A DNA stretch of 24,950 bases from a virus, in the IMG/VR virus record IMGVR_UViG_3300035698_015121, positions 1 through 24,950 of that record. One strand, written 5' to 3'. Under the pieces are notes generated by a model, which saw only the letters and a program-made list of their open reading frames with translations, was not told where the DNA came from and searched no databases. Both the position numbers and the translations under genes were made by a program. Within the stretch, counting starts at the first letter, position 1; every line of letters begins with the position of its first letter. This document shows, one piece after another, positions 22,713 through 24,950 of this stretch.

Positions 22713-24380
22713 ATGGCTTCTGGAATTCTAGCTTTCCCCTCTATCATAGCAGGGCCGTTTCCTACCATACCGTTAGGATCTTATCTGGCCCCGCGTATGT
22801 CGGGGGACTCTATAAGTGGGGTTCTCACTAAGACGCCTCTAGAACAATTTATTCCCAGTGGTCATACTGGATGTCTGGTCTCTAATTTCGTCACGACCCT
22901 CTATCGGGATTACGTTACGGCTGAAATTAACAACGCGAATTTCGGGTTCATCTTAAGCCAAGTCAACCGTATTATCACGATTGAGAATTACTATACCTCT
23001 GGGGTTAATCTGGATTCGGCTGATTTACCTTTGGGATTTTATTTGGGGGAAACTCTGCCTAAATTAATTCCCGCCCTTTCTCGAGAAACCTTGGATATAT
23101 TTGCGATTCCACAGTCTGGAGCTAGTCAGGTTTCCAACGCTACCGGAACACTCAACTTCAGCCCCCCAGAAAGCGTTACCATATTCGGGCTAAGCGCAAC
23201 TAGAAGTTCCCCGTTTAAATGGAGGCCCGTCAACAGAATAAAGGAGAGGCTCGAATTCAAAACCGACATACTCCCGAAAACGAGCGGCAACGAGCAACGA
23301 ATCTCAATCCGGAGCAACCCTAGGCAGTCTTTCGTTTCCCAGTATTTCTTTAATCAGGGGTTTGAGCTTTCCGAGTTCGACAACTTCGTTTCAAGATATC
23401 AGGGGGACCCTGTAATTCTACCTATATGGTCCGAACCAATGATAAACTCCTCTCCTCTGTCTTCTGGGGATTCGGTCATACCTGTAGAGACAACCGCCTA
23501 TTCGGATTTACAAACCTCGGGAATTGTAGCTATCATTACGGGCGATCTGGTGGCCGAAACGCTAACCATAACGGGGTACGACTCCACCAACATATATCTA
23601 GACGGGTCGATAGCCAACAGCTATTCCCGAAACGAGATTCTCCCGTGTAAAACCGCTATTATAAAATCAGTCTCCGCGAACAAATTTAAAACCAAATTCG
23701 AGCAGAAGACTCTTGAGTTCATCGTTACTAGCACGGATTTTAGATACCTTGACTTGTCCGCCTACTCGACCTATAGCTCCCGTATACTGCTGGACGACTT
23801 TAACTTTGTCGAGGGAGGAGCTATGCCAATTGAAAACGTCAAAGACGTTGTCGAGATAGATTCTCGGTATGATGGCGAAATCGCCCATTATTTTGACTGG
23901 GGGGCCGCTAGATACCGTAAATCTAGGGGGTTCCGCCCCTTAACCCGAGCCCAAATGTGGGCGACTAAAAGTCTTTTCCACAACATGAAGGGAAAATGGA
24001 AGAGCTTTTACCAGAAGAGTTATAACGAGGATTTCGAGGCGACATCGTCCATATCCTCCGGGTCCAACCTAATACAGGTTAGGAACAACAACTATGCTGA
24101 ATACATAGCTTCGGCGTCCCCTTATAATTATATTCGCTTGAGCTTTACGGATGGATCGTATATAATAAGACAAATAACTTCTTCGGAAGCTTTGAATCAG
24201 ACAACCCAAACCCTAACCGTGTCTTCAAACTGGGGGGTTAACAAAACCGCTTCTGAAATAAACCTCATAGAGATAATGGAGCCGACTAGGTTCGATTCAG
24301 ACGTAATGGAAATCGAGCATATAAACGCTTTAGGAAGAGGAAAAACCTCTCTACCCACAATAAATTTGATAGAAGAATGA
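22713..24380 (+). CDS. Large distal tail structural protein
   Basis: This 555-residue beta-rich protein lies upstream of the DUF2163-like gene. Around residues 178-205 it has LEFKTDILPKTSGNEQRISI followed by RSNPRQSF, a conserved stretch found in tail proteins that form the distal tail or tip of siphoviruses, where an aromatic and charged strand precedes a short loop. A second section (about 395-440, HYFDWGAARYRKSRGFRPLT and KGKWKSFYQKSYNEDF) is a mixed helix and strand motif typical of the same proteins. It may contact the tube or anchor the tip hub. The leader AAAAAATAAACC is like that of the tail tube gene and no Shine-Dalgarno sequence is seen. Its stop overlaps the next start by ATGA. 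Confidence 0.55.
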   Translation: MASGILAFPSIIAGPFPTIPLGSYLAPRMSGDSISGVLTKTPLEQFIPSGHTGCLVSNFVTTLYRDYVTAEINNANFGFILSQVNRIITIENYYTSGVNLDSADLPLGFYLGETLPKLIPALSRETLDIFAIPQSGASQVSNATGTLNFSPPESVTIFGLSATRSSPFKWRPVNRIKERLEFKTDILPKTSGNEQRISIRSNPRQSFVSQYFFNQGFELSEFDNFVSRYQGDPVILPIWSEPMINSSPLSSGDSVIPVETTAYSDLQTSGIVAIITGDLVAETLTITGYDSTNIYLDGSIANSYSRNEILPCKTAIIKSVSANKFKTKFEQKTLEFIVTSTDFRYLDLSAYSTYSSRILLDDFNFVEGGAMPIENVKDVVEIDSRYDGEIAHYFDWGAARYRKSRGFRPLTRAQMWATKSLFHNMKGKWKSFYQKSYNEDFEATSSISSGSNLIQVRNNNYAEYIASASPYNYIRLSFTDGSYIIRQITSSEALNQTTQTLTVSSNWGVNKTASEINLIEIMEPTRFDSDVMEIEHINALGRGKTSLPTINLIEE

Positions 24381-24950
24381 GTTTTAGCTCTAAAGAAATA
24401 GGATATGAAACCGGAAATCCCTCGGAGCTTTTCCATATATCCGCAGGTACCGAAAACTGGTATCTGACCACTGACAACGTAAGGTGGGAAATAGACGGGG
24501 ACACCTACCTTCCGACCGCTGGACTAAAAAGGTCTAAAATAGAGATAAGCAGGGAGGGGTATTCCGATATCATGAGTATCGATATGGACGGGGCCCACGA
24601 GCTACCAAGAAAATTCATCAACAACATCATAGGCAAAAAAGCCGTTATATCCATATACAAGTTTCACAGGGACGACACCTCAACCCCCGAAAAAGTGTTA
24701 ATATGGAAAGGTGTGCTTCAGAACGTGGCCTTTTCCGAGAATTCGCGCCTAGCGACGATAAACGCCCTCCCAATCACCTCCGCTTTATCCAGAGGTATTC
24801 CGAGAGCCACCTACCAAGGGGCTTGTAACAACGTTCTCTACGATGAGTGGTGTCAGGCCAACAAGCTGACCTTTACGTATTCCGGAACCGTGCTTTCGGT
24901 TGTCGGGAGTATAGTTCGTATAAGCGGGCTTGGCACGGCCAAGGGGGATG
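24377..24950 (+). CDS. DUF2163/BR0599-like tail tip protein (3' end outside window)
   Basis: This frame is open from ATG 24377, overlapping the previous stop (ATGA), to the right edge, giving 191 codons of a longer protein. The N-terminal half is beta-rich (NVRWEIDGDTYLPTAGLKRS, about 34-53) and resembles the hub-forming N-terminal domain. At about residues 146-160 is YQGACNNVLYDEWCQ, with Cys 150 and Cys 159 placed as in the BR0599/DUF2163 tail family known from gene transfer agents and phages of Gram-negative bacteria, where it lies between a distal tail gene and an NlpC/P60 peptidase. The genes expected next would be that peptidase and the tip attachment protein, outside the window. Confidence 0.62.
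   Translation, partial: MSFSSKEIGYETGNPSELFHISAGTENWYLTTDNVRWEIDGDTYLPTAGLKRSKIEISREGYSDIMSIDMDGAHELPRKFINNIIGKKAVISIYKFHRDDTSTPEKVLIWKGVLQNVAFSENSRLATINALPITSALSRGIPRATYQGACNNVLYDEWCQANKLTFTYSGTVLSVVGSIVRISGLGTAKGD

Noticed and set aside
1-24950. CRISPR arrays, tRNA or rRNA genes, insertion sequences, attachment sites.
   Set aside because: I saw no regularly spaced repeats, cloverleaf-like segments with CCA ends, transposase motifs or flanking inverted repeats; no integrase is present.

Overview
This window is a contiguous stretch of the virion-structure region of a long-tailed double-stranded DNA phage (or prophage). Every gene I can support lies on the + strand. The order is: end of the large terminase, portal, a small unknown gene, a probable prohead protease, scaffold, decoration protein, major capsid protein, a homing endonuclease, neck genes, tail tube, tail assembly chaperones, a very long tape measure, and the distal tail. 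A single tube-like gene and no recognisable sheath gene point to a non-contractile (siphovirus) tail. The last gene carries a Cys pattern like the DUF2163/BR0599 tail-tip family, which is common in phages of Gram-negative hosts. I cannot name the host. I see no integrase, repressor, tRNA or CRISPR.

Head region (1-9118). The terminase is cut by the window edge. The portal is unusually long, with a linker and an extra C-terminal domain. Protease, scaffold, decoration protein and major capsid protein follow, and a textbook intrinsic terminator ends the capsid gene. A free-standing LAGLIDADG endonuclease with an N-terminal helix-turn-helix sits just behind that terminator, then a small unknown gene. 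Next comes a translationally coupled run of neck genes overlapping by 4 bases (8199-10577).

Tail region (9115-24950). The tail tube gene has its own terminator. It is followed by two overlapping chaperone-type genes, a coiled-coil gene and a tape measure of 2096 codons. The tape measure stops at a TAG directly after an A AAA AAA heptamer. The typical C-terminal end of such proteins continues in the -1 frame with no usable start codon, so the full product is probably a 2264-residue frameshift fusion. The chaperone pair overlaps at TTT TGA C, a candidate +1 shift site. Four distal tail genes follow, the last cut by the right edge.

Regulation. A TGTAAA box recurs in the few intergenic gaps, before the portal, the 2906 gene, the scaffold, the tail tube and (as TGTAAT) the tape measure. 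It is a candidate phage promoter element. Several of these genes lack a visible Shine-Dalgarno sequence. The most novel content is the pair of possible recoding sites in one tail operon and the recurring TGTAAA box. I found no defence or other accessory system.
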